A stretch of DNA of 64,000 nt from Marthasterias glacialis. Lineage: Eukaryota > Echinodermata > Asteroidea > Forcipulatida > Asteriidae. Of the stretch, positions 46,060 to 57,093 are shown in pieces. The notes under the pieces were generated by a model, which was not told the origin of the DNA, did no database searches, and worked only from the letters and a program-made list of their open reading frames with translations. Location of the stretch: positions 8,976,629-9,040,628 of the forward strand of contig OU452228.1 of assembly GCA_911728455.2 (NCBI GenBank), written 5' to 3'. Position 1 is the first letter of the stretch, and every line of letters begins with the position of its first letter. The translations under genes and the position numbers were made by a program.

Positions 46060-46155
46060 CTGTTTGCCTTGCATCATACAGTGCTTATCACAAACCGATG
46101 GAAGGTCAAACCAAAAACATTATTCTTTATCCTTGATGCAGTTATTACATCTGTT
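46060..46155 (+). mobile_element. SINE-B tail fragment
   Basis: CAGTGCTTATCACAAACCGAT, then TTATTCTTTATCCTTGATGC and AGTTATTACAT match the 3' part of the copy at 15473-15735. Confidence 0.7.
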
Positions 46156-46169
46156 TGGTTGTTTGTGAT

Positions 46170-46375
46170 AACCGTTGCTGATTACGGGATTTGAACTGCC
46201 CTCTCATCACCGGCCATTCTCGGTGGTCTAGTGGTTACTACTGCTCTAGAGTGCAGGGGTCTAGGGTTCGAATCCCACCTGAGTAGTATACCTGTTGATT
46301 TTTGTCAGAAGGGCTCGGGAAAACACTGAGTATATAGCAATTATCACACATCAGTGTATGGTAAAATAAAAACAA
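46170..46375 (+). mobile_element. SINE-B, near full length
   Basis: It has box A CGGTGGTCTAGTGGTTAC, box B GGGTTCGAATCCCACC, then GTATACCTGTTGATTTTTG, AAAACACTGAGTATATAGC and ATCACACATCAGTGTATGG. It follows another SINE-B tail in the same orientation, like the pair at 15.5-15.9 kb. Confidence 0.88.
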
Positions 46376-46739
46376 TTATAAATTCTAGGATTGTTCAACA
46401 GAAGTTTGTTCAATAATATCAGGATTTCATTTCCCAATTGATCTTCGACTTTGGATCTTCCTGTTGTGAATGACATGACTTTATTAATAATAACTGGATT
46501 TCATAAATAGCCATTTTAATAACTGAAAGAAATCTCAATGTATTTATGGAGCATAATCCATAAATACATGAGGGATAAAACCAGGAATACATGCAGTAAT
46601 TGATAGGTGACTGTCTCTTGATTTTGCATAACATATGGACAGCTGTTGCTTCAGTTCTACCATCATCAGTGCGGCTGTTGCTTACTTTCATGAAGAAAGC
46701 ACTCTTTGGTGTGAGAGTCAGTTGTGTCATCCCAAGATT

Positions 46740-47110
46740 CTTCATAATACTGCAGCTATCTTGGTTGGGTTCCCTGTCTTCCCCAGTACTGATCTTTGCA
46801 CTGGTACATGGAAGTCACCAGACTATATTTCCCTCAGCCTCACTTTGGTTGAATATATTTGTACAGGAGAAGAACCAGTGTAATGACGGTTTGTTCTTCC
46901 ATCACATGATTACTGGTTTTATTCAGCGGGTTAGGGATCGTCCAAAGCTTCCCACATTTTTAAGGTCGAGCAGAGTGTACCAAGTTTTTAGAAACCCCCC
47001 TCCCCCCCCCCAAAAAAAAAATAAATAAATAAAATAAACTTATCTTCGGGAACTCACTCAACTGCAGCCATCTTGGTTGGGTTCCCTGTCTCCCCAGTAC
47101 TGATCATCCC
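46740..47110 (+). repeat. Direct repeat pair inside dispersed repeat F
   Basis: A roughly 45-bp word (CTTGGTTGGGTTCCCTGTCT, CCCAGTACTGATC) occurs at about 46760 and about 47070, some 310 bp apart. Neighbouring sequence with CACCAGACTATATTTCCCTC and CAGCCTCACTTTGGTTG recurs near 54430-54480 and 61985-62025, so this is a dispersed family. Confidence 0.7.
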
Positions 47111-47405
47111 CATTTTATACTTATCTTTGGTTCTAGCTCCACATTGCTGCTAAATACACCGGTCACTCGTACTAAGACTTATGGACATCGGTCCTTTATT
47201 CATTCATCACCTTCTCTTTAGAACTCTCTCCCACATCACATCAAAACTGCTTGAACTGGAAGTAAATTTAAATCGTGCCTAAAAAGTTACCTGTTTGTTT
47301 AATTGCCTGTTTTGCTTAATTGCCTTTTATTGTTGAAAAGCGCAATGAGACTTATGTGTGATGCGCTATATAAGAACGGTTATTATTATTATTATTATTA
47401 TTATC
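47110..47405 (+). mobile_element. LINE 3' end with (ATT)n tail
   Basis: One frame has NSLPHHIKTA, and nearby reading gives FKSCLKSYLF-like residues, as in the C-terminus of CR1/L2-type LINE ORF2. This is followed by AAAAGCGCAATGAGACTTAT, GCGCTATATAAGAACGG and an ATT repeat at 47382-47405. The tail is typical of marine-invertebrate LINEs or their SINE partners. 5'-truncated. Confidence 0.65.
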
Positions 47406-47462
47406 ATTATCAACATGTTTTTTATATGTCAGCATCAAGGCGCATTGATACAATGTTCCTAG

Positions 47463-47625
47463 GCCCCCCCCCCCTCAAAAAAAAACAAACAATGTCAGTA
47501 ATCTTTTTCACAATTTTTTTTTCTCTGTTTAATTCTAATTTATAGGCCCCCTGAAAAAGAAAACAAAATGTCAGTAATCCTTTTCAAAATTTTGTGTTTC
47601 CTCTGTTTGATTCTAATTTAGAATT
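47463..47625 (+). repeat. About 80-bp tandem duplication
   Basis: Two copies share AATGTCAGTAATC(T/C)TTTTC, TCTCTGTTT(A/G)ATTC and TAATTTA; the second begins AGGCCCCCTGAAAAAG. Confidence 0.8.
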
Positions 47626-47854
47626 GTCAGCGACATGCTGGCATTTTGTACAGTTGTTGAGTTCCATAAGTTGTGTTGCATCCACACATTTGTCGGAGTC
47701 GTGGAGATGGCTGTACTGCAGTTTTAAAAAAAATGAACATCGGGCGTATTTGCATCCCAGAATGGTAGAAACAAGGTTATATTACAGGACATCTCAAATG
47801 GATTGTCTAGAATGAGTTCTACATTTGGTGATGAAGAGAATTTGTAATTCCTTG

Positions 47855-48450
47855 TGATGTGTAAACACCCCCAGAGGTTCAGGTGGCTTGATCCTCTAGA
47901 TTAAGGAGAAACCCAAGTCTGCTAAACCTAGTTATTCACAGTGATGTAGATCGTCTGTAAAGCCTGTAAATTTAACACCTAGGAGGCTCAGGTGGCTTCG
48001 GGGAAAGGAGGCGGGGGTGGTACCAAGGCTGGTCAACCACCCTAGTTCTCTTTCTGTGTTCATTGTTATGCGAAGAGTGTTGTAAGTTTTCTTCAACGTA
48101 CCACCCTAGGAGGCTTTGATGTCTAGACCAAAGGGAAGACCCGGGCCCAATAAACTCATTTATTAATTGTGATACCGAGAGCCTGTACATCCTGTGAATG
48201 TAACACCCAAGACATTCAGGTGGCTTCGTCCTCTAGACTTGGATGTAGTGAGGGGGTCGGATGGACATCCCAGGCCAGCTGGCGACCCTAAGTCTTTATT
48301 CCTGGTGATGCGGAGAGAATATAATATTTTCTGGAGTTTAGCACGCAAGACAAGAAGTTCAGGAGGTGTCATTCTTAAGATCATTGGAACACCCAAGCCC
48401 ATACCCTGACTCAATTACTTATGCCCTTCACGAAGGCAGGGAACTTCCCC
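47855..48450 (+). repeat. Highly diverged tandem array, about 120-150 bp unit
   Basis: The pattern AACACC(C/T)A(A/G)GA, TTCAGGTGGCTT(C/G), CCTCTAGA(C/T)T, AAGTCT(T/G) and GTGATG(C/T)(G/A)GA recurs four to five times (about 47868, 47970, 48105, 48208, 48345). It is too diverged for exact boundaries. Confidence 0.65.
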
Positions 48451-49180
48451 GCATGGTGATGTTGTGCTCACCCCCCCTGACTCAAACCCATGACCCTATT
48501 CTTTATTCATGGTGATGTACAGTGGAACCAGACGTTTTCATGTGGGGGAGGCAAGCGGGGGCAAAGATCATTCTGGGGGTAATGTTTCATAAAGCTTCAC
48601 AATTTATCTTATCTTCAAATAATCAATTTTCAACATGTTAAACTCCTCAAATCTAAAATTAATCTTTTCTGCAGTTCATAGCGCAAGTTGATATTGATGG
48701 TCTATTTTTGAATTGATCTTAGTCTTACACTTGATCCAAATTAGTCGCAGAAACAAAACAATTAATGCTAGGCTCAAGTTTTAAGTGTGATATTTTTGCG
48801 GGAAATCTAAAATTTCAGTTTTGTTTTTGTACAGTTTTACTTTTATACGAGTCAAAATCAAATATTGCTCTCCTCTATTTCTTCACAAAGAAAGCACGTG
48901 CTAGATAAACATTTCTCATATTTTGCAGTGTATTACTATTTATCCCTTACATCAATGTGTCAGTTTTTCGTTTAAAGGGAACTGAATCAAGCAGAAGAAA
49001 CAAAATTTGTTGCAATTTCCTGAAGATTTTGGGATTTCCTTTACAGTTTCCTTCAATTGTTCACTTCCTAAAAAGTTTCCTCAGGACATTAAAATTTCCT
49101 TAAAATAAGGAAATCTCCTTAGGAGTGGAAGCACTGCCCCATTTACTACAACTCTATCTGTATTATACACTGAACTATCC
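48450..49180. other. No feature recognised
   Basis: AT-rich. Two short paragraphs (48600-48850 and 49000-49110) contain TTTCCT-rich words but no clean repeat. Confidence 0.4.
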
Positions 49181-49184
49181 TATA

Positions 49185-49640
49185 AAATCGAGGGGAAAAA
49201 TACTGGACAGACCTAGGAAAGTTTAGGAATTGCCTCAACTATCCTAGGTTGAAAAACAGTTGGCCAACCCATTTGTTTAATCCTAGGATAGTTAAGGAAA
49301 ATGCCTCAACTATCCTAGGAAAAAAAACATAGTCACCATACCTGTTTTTAATCCTAGGATAGTTAAGGAAATGCCTCAACTATCCTAGGAGAAAAACAGG
49401 GTGAATACACCTGTTTTTAATCCTAGGATAGTTAAGGAAATGTCTCAACTACCATAGGAGAAAACACAGTGACTTCAGCTGTTTTTTATCCTATGACAGT
49501 TAAGAAATGCTTCAACTATTTTAGAAAAACACTGAATACATCAAGTTTAAACCTCAGGACATTCTAGGAAAACAAGCTTATTACCGAGGGAGAACAGTGA
49601 ACACATCTTTTTGTTCAATTTTAGGATAGGAAATGCCTCA
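49185..49640 (+). repeat. About 72-bp minisatellite, TCCTAGGATAGTTAAGGAAA
   Basis: Units of about 70-75 bp contain TCCTAGGATAGTTAAGGAAA, TGCCTCAACTATCCTAGGA and an ACCTGTTTTTAA link. Within each unit the two TCCTAGGATAGTT words are in inverted orientation, so every unit can fold. About six units, decaying outward. Confidence 0.92.
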
Positions 49641-49649
49641 CTTGTACTG

Positions 49650-50620
49650 GGAAGATACCACTGCTGAACATGTTATTGTCGCTTATCCTAGGATTGAAAT
49701 ATTTGCTTGTTCTGTGACAGAAGAAAATACATAAAGCTTTTCTTTGGGGAAACATGTACCTTCTTTTTTAGTTACATGTTCCTTGAAATTACCTTAATGT
49801 AAAATGTCATTTTGTTCATACTTTGGGGATGGCATGGTGCTTTGAACTACCTCTTGCATTTAACCTCTTTGCTCATGCTACCACTATCAATCAATAGAAA
49901 GCTGCGCTAACATGTTCACTATATTCTTGTTCGTTCTATCAAAGTAGACTTGTTTGTACATGTTTTTTTTTAACCAGTTGAAAATGGATAACAAGAATCA
50001 CACAAATGTTTCCCCTTCCTGAAAACGGAAGCTGTGTAAAGACGCCATTATGTAATTTCGGACCACTCGAGCAAAGGTCCCCGGTCATTCAACTGCTGAG
50101 TGTGCACAGACCACACACATGCCATCTAATGTCTCGATTCACCCACACAAGGACAAAAAAGGTCTGAAATGTATTCACATTTTTTTAGATTGACACAATT
50201 TTTTCCTTAGATTTTCCAAAATGTTCATAGATTTTTCTTGGAATTTCCTGAGAAATTTCTTAAATTTGTAGTAAAAAATACAGATCACACCGTCATACAG
50301 CAACTACAACTACATGAAGTTATGAACACATCTATATCTCAGACCTAAGCTTAGCGTACGATGTCAATGAAACCAGACCATTCAAACAGCTGCAGGGCGT
50401 AACTCTCTGTTCCGCAGATGCCTGAAATGGCCACACTTTTAATTTAGACACAAATTTACTGTATTTTACTTGATTGTGTAAATTTTAATAGATTTTGAAA
50501 TCTCTTTAATTGTAGTCTAATATTGATTCAGATTTAAATTAATTTAATTTAAGATGAATAGTTATAGTTTAATGTTCTTTTTAAACTCCCTCCCCCTCCC
50601 CCCATTTAAGAAAATATTTC
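49650..50620. other. Mostly unassigned; old repeat at about 50060-50160
   Basis: Apart from the mate of the repeat at 6345-6500, no feature is recognised. AT-rich around 50450-50580. Confidence 0.4.
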
Positions 50621-50624
50621 TTAC

Positions 50625-50980
50625 TATTGACATAACCACATTTTCTTACCAGACATTTCTGGTTTTAAGAAAGGTAATTGTAATTGATGAGTAAAACTGG
50701 ACAAGTTTTCTTGTGTTAAGAAAACCATTTCTTTCTTAAGAATATCATCTGGCATTGTATACAACTGTTTTCTCATTCGAGAAAAACAGTTTGGAAATAA
50801 GAAAAAATGATTCTTGAAAAGAGAAAACGATTCTAAAAAAAGAGAACAATTTGACCAAAACTTTAAGACTATTTTTCTAATACCTTTATAAGATTATCTT
50901 GCAAAATTTCTTATAACAAGAATTATGTTTTTAACTCAAGATTACCTTTCTTACGTAAGAAAATTATTTTTGGCAGTGCA
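50625..50980. mobile_element. Possible TIR element with TTCTTAC/GTAAGAA words
   Basis: The right end reads TTTTTGGCAGTGCAG, whose complement CTGCACTGCCAAAAA resembles the CACTGC tip of the 26089 element. Many short inverted pairs of TCTTA/TAAGA lie inside. The left end is unclear. Confidence 0.4.
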
Positions 50981-51124
50981 GATGTATTTGAATTGTCAAT
51001 TTCAGAGGCTAAGAGACTTTCAAATGTCTTCTTTTTTTTTCTTTCTTTTTTTTCTTCTTTTCTTTGAGTATTTTTGAATACATAGCATTTAGCATTGGTT
51101 GATGTGGGGAGCCTAATAGTGTGG

Positions 51125-51335
51125 TGCACCCAAGGACGTTTAGGAGTTTCATTCTTGGGACCCTGACCTCAGGTCCGGAAATATGTGGAGGCCACAGAGT
51201 CCATGGCCTCTGTTGCCTTGGTCTTGGCCCTGATGGCCCTTCAAAAATTGTCCGTACACTTTTCAAGGGGAGTGCCCTTTGCAAAAAGAATATCGCCTCA
51301 CCCTCTCAAAGATGAAATTCCAGGACTGTGAACCG
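51125..51335 (+). repeat. Dispersed repeat with GGAGGCCACAGAGTCCATGG
   Basis: The segment includes GGACCCTGACCTCAGGTCC, GGAGGCCACAGAGTCCATGG, CCTCTGTTGCCTTGGTC and CAAAGATGAAATTCCAGG. I recall similar wording from echinoderm repeats. The last word also occurs at about 7050. It is not coding in any conserved frame. Confidence 0.5.
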
Positions 51336-51339
51336 TAAC

Positions 51340-51728
51340 ACACTTTTCACTATTTTTGTATGTTGTCAACTCACACTCCTGCGAATGTGTATTCTTCTGT
51401 AAGTGTTGATGGATGGCATTCATGTTATCCCTACTCATGTCCAAGGAGGGGAATAGTGTCAATTGTTTCAACAGAGGAAACTGGTTTGGTCGAACGCTGA
51501 TAGACGATCATTCCATGCGTGAAATGCAATTCAGGTTACGGGGGTAATCCAGATAGGTTCAGGCTCACTCAGACCTTGAACATCAAGACAATAATTGGAT
51601 GCATCGCTGTCTCCTGGAAGATAACCTTATTACATTTGATGAATGTTTTGGGGTTCTTTCTTCTTCTTGTCTTAAGCAATGGTGCCTCATCAGTGTGTTT
51701 GTTCAGATTGTGTGGTCTTCCGTAATAT
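51340..51728. other. No feature recognised
   Basis: One short ORF with a hydrophobic C-terminus (51519-51725) has no homology I recognise and no start context of note. Confidence 0.4.
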
Positions 51729-51887
51729 GACCCAATTTCGTACAGCTGTTAATTGTTAGCAGAAACAGGTTGCCAGCCAAAATGTCAGTGTAATGTACAT
51801 TACTTGTGACTGGTAGCCTGCATAATTCTTCTAAGCAATTAATTTGCTAAACAAGTTTTTCTTCCTAGTAGCTGTATGAATGGGCCC
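51729..51887 (+). mobile_element. GGGCCCAATTTC-family copy
   Basis: It starts GACCCAATTTCGTACAGC and ends AGCTGTATGAATGGGCCCC, with CTTGTGACTGGTAGCCTGC inside. About 160 bp. Confidence 0.88.
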
Positions 51888-52034
51888 CGATTATAAAGGT
51901 TATGATTCATGATTACGTATTGATCAACAAAATTTATGAATGATTTTTAATTCCAAAGCTCACTTTTTATGAACTTTGTACCAGTACAAATTATTTTTGA
52001 ACCAATTTTTCTGTCTGAATAATTAAGCCATTTG

Positions 52035-52150
52035 CAGGTTAGACTTGATTGGTCACACATGAAAACTCAGATTGGATTCCCCAGACGAGAGACAATGTTG
52101 CTATATTACTTAATTGGTTCAGGCAAGCTTTTGTATAGCAATTTGCAAGT
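52035..52150 (+). repeat. Partial tandem duplicate of the next element's left part
   Basis: The words GACTTGATTGGTCAC, ATTGGATTCCCCAGAC, AGACAATGTTGCTATAT and CAAGCTTTTGTATAGCAAT appear here and again at 52178-52283, offset by about 135 bp. Confidence 0.9.
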
Positions 52151-52747
52151 TAGATTTTGAATAATGTCTGGTACAATGACTTGATTGGTCACCGTCACAC
52201 ATGAACACTCAAATTGGATTCCCCAGACTAGAGACAATGTTGCTATATCACTTGGTTCAGACAAGCTTTTGTATAGCAATCTTCCAGATGGGCAAAGCCT
52301 GGTATCAGTCTGTCATACAACGGAATTGTGCATGGGTGTTTGCCACCCCTCAGGTAACAATGACATTGTTACTTGGGAGGCATCGTGTAGGATTGTCCTA
52401 AACCATGGGACACAGGGCAAGTTCTATCAAGGATCGATGGTTCACTAGTAGTTGGTTAGTGACGTAAGTAGTGCATGAGCGCTGAAGTTGAAGTGCGAAC
52501 GACTGTATGTCATGTCGATACGACCATGAGAAAATGGTGAAATCAACGATATCATTTTTCTGATAACTGGTCCCCTTCGCACTGTGCTACTAGAGAGAGT
52601 TCAGGCTAACTTGGTTTAACTATGGTTAACAATAGTTCTTGTGCGAACTTGGCTATTTCAACTGTCTCTATCGTCTGAGGAATTCAAATTTTAGCAGTTA
52701 CTTGTGACTAAGCAAGTCATTGTACCACACATTATTCAAATCTAACT
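52147..52747. mobile_element. TIR element, AGTTAGATTTGAAT family, long copy
   Basis: The left arm has AAGTTAGATTTTGAATAATG, TCTGGTACAATGACTTG. The right arm is its inverse: CAAGTCATTGTACCACACA, TTATTCAAATCTAACT. It is a longer relative of 31207-31541. The extra interior (52450-52650) has CTAGTAG and its inverse plus GTGCGAAC words and may be a nested element. Confidence 0.9.
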
Positions 52748-52749
52748 CC

Positions 52750-53920
52750 CAAATGGCTTATTACTGCATTATGTGAGAAAATTGCTCCCAAACACCCAAT
52801 TCTTATGTCGATTTTACAAAACTGTCTTGATGTTTTCTGGAAAACATGACAATCCTATGACTCCATCACAGGTTGATGGCATTTTATCACAAAAATTACT
52901 TTCTGCGAAACAAAAGTAAACTTGATTTTTTTTTTCCCCAGACAATTCAGACAACAAATGTTCTAAAAATTGATTGACTCTGGAGTCAAGTCATTTATAT
53001 GAGCATGACCCTTTGCTCCCCGATTTTCTCTTTTCATCTTTTCCCACTGATTTTTAACCACTGATCCCACAACAGGAGTAGATTTCTTTTCTTGTGGTTG
53101 CATGTGCCACGGTTTTAGTGTGTTGCCTTCCATCAGTTTGCCTCACTCCACTTGTGTGCTGAGTTTGTATCCCTCTGAGGATCTCGGAGGGCATTGACAT
53201 TTGAGAACGCTGTCAGTCGATGATGATCCTCAAAGAGAAAGAAAAGAATGTCTTAGGATTGTTGAGACGGGCAAGCTTGATCTCTGTCAGCCTACGCATG
53301 CCCCCTCCACTCCTCCCCAACCCCACAAGATGGACTCGCTTCTAATGTTTGTCTAACTCCACCCCTAAACAAACACACATTTTAAGAGGAAGAGGCAGTA
53401 GCGGATGGACACGGCGCAGGAAGTCCCGATCGATCTATCCTGGATAAATGGCATGGCAAACTTCCTCCTAAGTCTCCAGTTTGGCGAGTCGCCTACCCCA
53501 GTTACAAACTGACCCCCGAATGATGGCCAAAAAAACAGCTAAGCACTTCCCTAATGCCTCCCGATCCTCTGCTCCTGGTAGTTGACAAATTATCAGAGGA
53601 TATTGATTGATCTCGTTGGCCTAAGTGTCTCCTACGTGGGATTTGACCACCCCGGTACATGAAGTGAATTCCAACCATGTGGTATGTCAAAGCATTTAGA
53701 GATTAAGTCAGTCACATATAAACAGCACTGGTGGTAGCTGTAGATAGAACCACCATGTAGGATTTACTTTATCACTGGATTCAGTAGAGTGGTTCATTTT
53801 GTACTGGCTTTGAACCAAGATGTGGTACAGCAATAGTAAAGATGCAAAAAGTGGTAATGAACTGGATTTTTTTGGAAACCAGCTGCATGTGTTATTCTGT
53901 TTTCATTATAACGATGTGAC
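52750..53920. other. No confident gene
   Basis: A segment at 53401-53520 is open in several frames and is discussed under rejected items. T run near 52928. Confidence 0.45.
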
Positions 53921-53924
53921 AAGT

Positions 53925-54300
53925 GCTGATTTTTGTTGTGCTTACATCTGTTTTGAGTCAAGATAGGTACAGCATTGGTAATATTTGTAAATTTATTATT
54001 TTGGTATGCATGCTTTATTTGAATCAAGATAGTGTACTGCATTTATAATGATGAAACAATTGCTGCTTTTGGTAAGCTTACTCTCTTTGAATCAAGATAA
54101 GGTACAGAATTGGTAACGACAAAACTTCTGCTGGTATGTTTACACTTACTGAATCAAGATAATTTACATCATTTGCAATGATGTAACAACTGATGCTTTG
54201 GGTAAGATTGCTCTCTCTGAATCAAGACAAGGTACAGAAGTAGTAACATTGCTAAAACTGTGGCTAGTTGTGTGCTTACCGTTTGAACAAAGATGAGATA
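53925..54300 (-). repeat. GAATCAAGATAAGG array, short
   Basis: GAGTCAAGATAGGTACAGC, TTGAATCAAGATAGTGTAC, TTGAATCAAGATAAGGTAC, CTGAATCAAGATAATTTAC and CTGAATCAAGACAAGGTAC recur every 60-65 bp in the same orientation as the 44-45 kb array. Confidence 0.88.
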
Positions 54301-54349
54301 TGGCATTGGTTACATTGCTGGCAACCATCTACTCCTTCTTTGCAGTAGA

Positions 54350-54720
54350 CATTTAACACACTGCAGCCATCTTTGTCAGAGTCCCTGTATACACAATGAC
54401 ACTGATGGTTTTATTTCTCATCTTATAAAAAGGGACCAGACTATTCTTACTTCCAGCCTCAGTTTGGTTGCATTGGTTTGAATGGGAGAAAAACAAGATG
54501 ACTGCACCATGATAAAAAGCTATTGTGCGCAACTTTTGAGTTGTCAGCTTCCATGAATGTTTTGGAGACAATCATAATAGTTGAAATAGGATTTGAAACT
54601 TGTCCATGAAAGCTCTCTTTTGAGAAGACAATCAGAGCATACTGATCCAAAGGTCGAGTTAAAACACTGGTTCTTTTCGGAACCACCACAACTCACAGAG
54701 AGAGCTTTTGTGTACATGGT
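54350..54720 (+). repeat. Dispersed repeats F and E, adjacent
   Basis: 54350-54490 resembles repeat F at 46740 (GCAGCCATCTTTGTC, AGGGACCAGACTATTCTTAC, CAGCCTCAGTTTGGTTGCAT). 54540-54720 resembles repeat E at 33480 (GACAATCAGAGCATACTGAT, CACTGGTTCTTTTCGGAACC). Confidence 0.75.
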
Positions 54721-54729
54721 GTTACCACA

Positions 54730-56584
54730 AACCTCACTACAAAATAGTTTAAGATATTTAATTTGTATGAAAAAAAAAACATTGATGAGTGATTTGAATT
54801 GGACCAAGTTCATTCTCTTAAATTAAAAATGAAAGCATTTCATAAGAAACAGGCATGATATTTTTCATACTTTAATCTGATTTAAAAAAAAAAAAACTGC
54901 TCTCTGAAAAATCTGCAAAATTGTTGTGAATTAGCCTGAAAAGTCTATCAAAGCTTTACCATATGTTTATGTCGGTCAGACATTGTAAAAATAAAACTTT
55001 CTCGCTTTTGTCCAAGGGCCAATAATCTATACCTGAAGAAAGTGCGTCAAGAGAAGTTTAATATACCACCGGGAGTTACATTCAAAACGTAGGAATGTGG
55101 CAAATTTTCCCCCAGAGTAAGCCAACTCTGTAACTATATCTTTAAACATAAGAGAACAAACCGTTTGGCCTAGATTAAACCAGACGAGATCACTGACCAC
55201 TACTAAGTGGCTGCAATGTCCAAAGTTTTCACCACAGTCTAATTGACTAGTGCACAGTTGCCAGGAGTAGATACTTTACCGGACGACCCAGATATTAAAA
55301 AACAATTTTTAATAATAACAACTTAAAGTGTTTCTTCAGATGTGGATTGCAATGCGCGCGGGGGGGGGGGGGGAAATAACTGCATCGTTTTACAGGAACG
55401 TTGGTATTTTATGATTACTCGGATCTGTCACCAGTTCGGTGCAATCGTTCCCTTTTTAAGAAAATCCCTTGAGTGTTTATGAAGAGTATTAATTCATTTA
55501 AATTGGGTTAATAACCCACCCGAAAGGTTCCTCACCCTTCAGCTACACATTTTCCAAATCTTATTTAAACTCTAGAATTTAAAGAGAAGGTACTGCGCCT
55601 GATTTTGAGCCTCACATACCCTTCCACCAGTTTACGAGAACAATTCTACTCGTAAAAATTTCCTAATTAATGGCAGTTAAATGATGGGTATTTGAAAGAG
55701 TACATTGATGCCAGCACTCTGTTTTTCAATAAACACCCCTAAACTAAATTGTTGACATTTCAACTGTTGCGTATGTATTAAGAATAGCTACACCATGCGC
55801 AAATGTCTCCTGGCAGTCTCATCAAAGTCAAACTTTCAACATTGAGTTGGTTTACACATGTGCGTGAGGACACACGATAACACCTTACTGTATTACAGTA
55901 ACACGGTTTTAGATTGAGGACGAAAGTCCGACTTGTGTCAAGCTGAGTTCCTCTGATGATCCATGGGCACTTACTCGTAGAACAGTGACACTAAATGCAA
56001 GGCCAAACATTATGAGCAGTGTACATACATAAGCCCCTTGAAATCTCATCAATGACTATTGGATTGGAATGGTTCCGATTAAATTGTACAACTCACCACA
56101 GATCTATTAAGAAGGTAGAATTTGTCTACCGATTCAGCCATGGCTGATTAATTGCAACTTCAGTCCCCCCCTACCCTTCCAAGGCCGTGCCCCGGAAATA
56201 AGTGTTTTTTTGTGCGGATTGTGATCGGCTTGGTTAAGTTACAAAATGAGAGAGGGGGGATAAGTAATGAAATAACTGATATGGTTTTTCCCTTCACTGA
56301 GTCCGAACTAAGAATTCAATATGCGATGCCTTCAAGTGTGTGTGTTCAGAGGACACCCTGAGGCGACTGTGTCAGGACTCGAACATCCTACCACCTGCAA
56401 ACTAGCGCAACCTTGTTAACCTCATCAGAAGTGAATTACGCCAAAGAAGGGCGAGGCTTGCTGATGCACTTCACTCAAAACATGAATTAGGAAACAATTC
56501 AAATAGTGCTTTAAGGGACATAGTGCAGATTTCGTTCCTCACTGAGAAAAAAAACCTTAAATTTTCATGTTTTTTTTTTTTCAT
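54730..56584. other. No feature recognised
   Basis: The longest repeat-poor stretch in the window. G run at about 55362-55374 next to GCGCGC. No splice-bounded coding segment was found on either strand, though this is where undetected TBC1D19 exons could hide. Confidence 0.4.
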
Positions 56585-56906
56585 TCATTTTAACTGTAAA
56601 TGCTTCAATTCTTGGCACAAAACAAGATTATATGTTATAAAAACCAACCTGTGGACAATTCATCTCATTTTGTTGTTTCATTTGCGAGAAAACAGTTGCA
56701 CGCATTCTCAGGCAAGAGTTTTGGTCTCACATGAGAGGAAAATTAATTCTGGATCTTATTTCAATTGTTATTCAAAAACGATAACACTTCAGGCAGAAAT
56801 ATGTCAAGGAAAAGTTTTCTACCATCATTATCTTTATACCGTGTAAGGTAGATGTAATTCTGTGAACATTTCTGTTTTTATTTCTCTACCAATGTTGAGC
56901 TGGGGC
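56585..56906 (+). mobile_element. GCCCCAGCTCA-family copy
   Basis: ACTGTAAATGCTTCAATTC, CGATAACACTTCAGGCAGAA, TTATCTTTATACCGTGTAAG and the end TACCAATGTTGAGCTGGGGC match 20643-20997. The left tip is replaced by a T run. Confidence 0.9.
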
Positions 56907-57093
56907 TTTAAACGAAACTATTCTTTGCACACGCAATCAACGGCAAAAATAAAGTAAATTTTTAGTGGGCACGAGGGGGTGCACAATTTTTTTTAGGGGG
57001 CACTTCTGGCCAATTAAAACTGTAATTTCTGTCATGTGTGTTTACATTTTTCTTAAACTATTTTAAAGTAATCTGTTTTGGAGGTAAAAACAA

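Noticed and set aside
51130-51160. Text GAPKDV near 51128, similar to YAPKDF of TBC1D19.
   Set aside because: A stop follows at once, and the segment belongs to a dispersed repeat.
53401-53523. Segment reading ILDKWHGKLPPKS, then VWRVAYPSYKL, resembling the LLNKW...FRPVYAPK part of TBC1D19.
   Set aside because: No pyrimidine-rich acceptor or GT donor fits this frame, the phase disagrees with the candidate exon at 28458, and another frame is equally open. Kept only as a hint.
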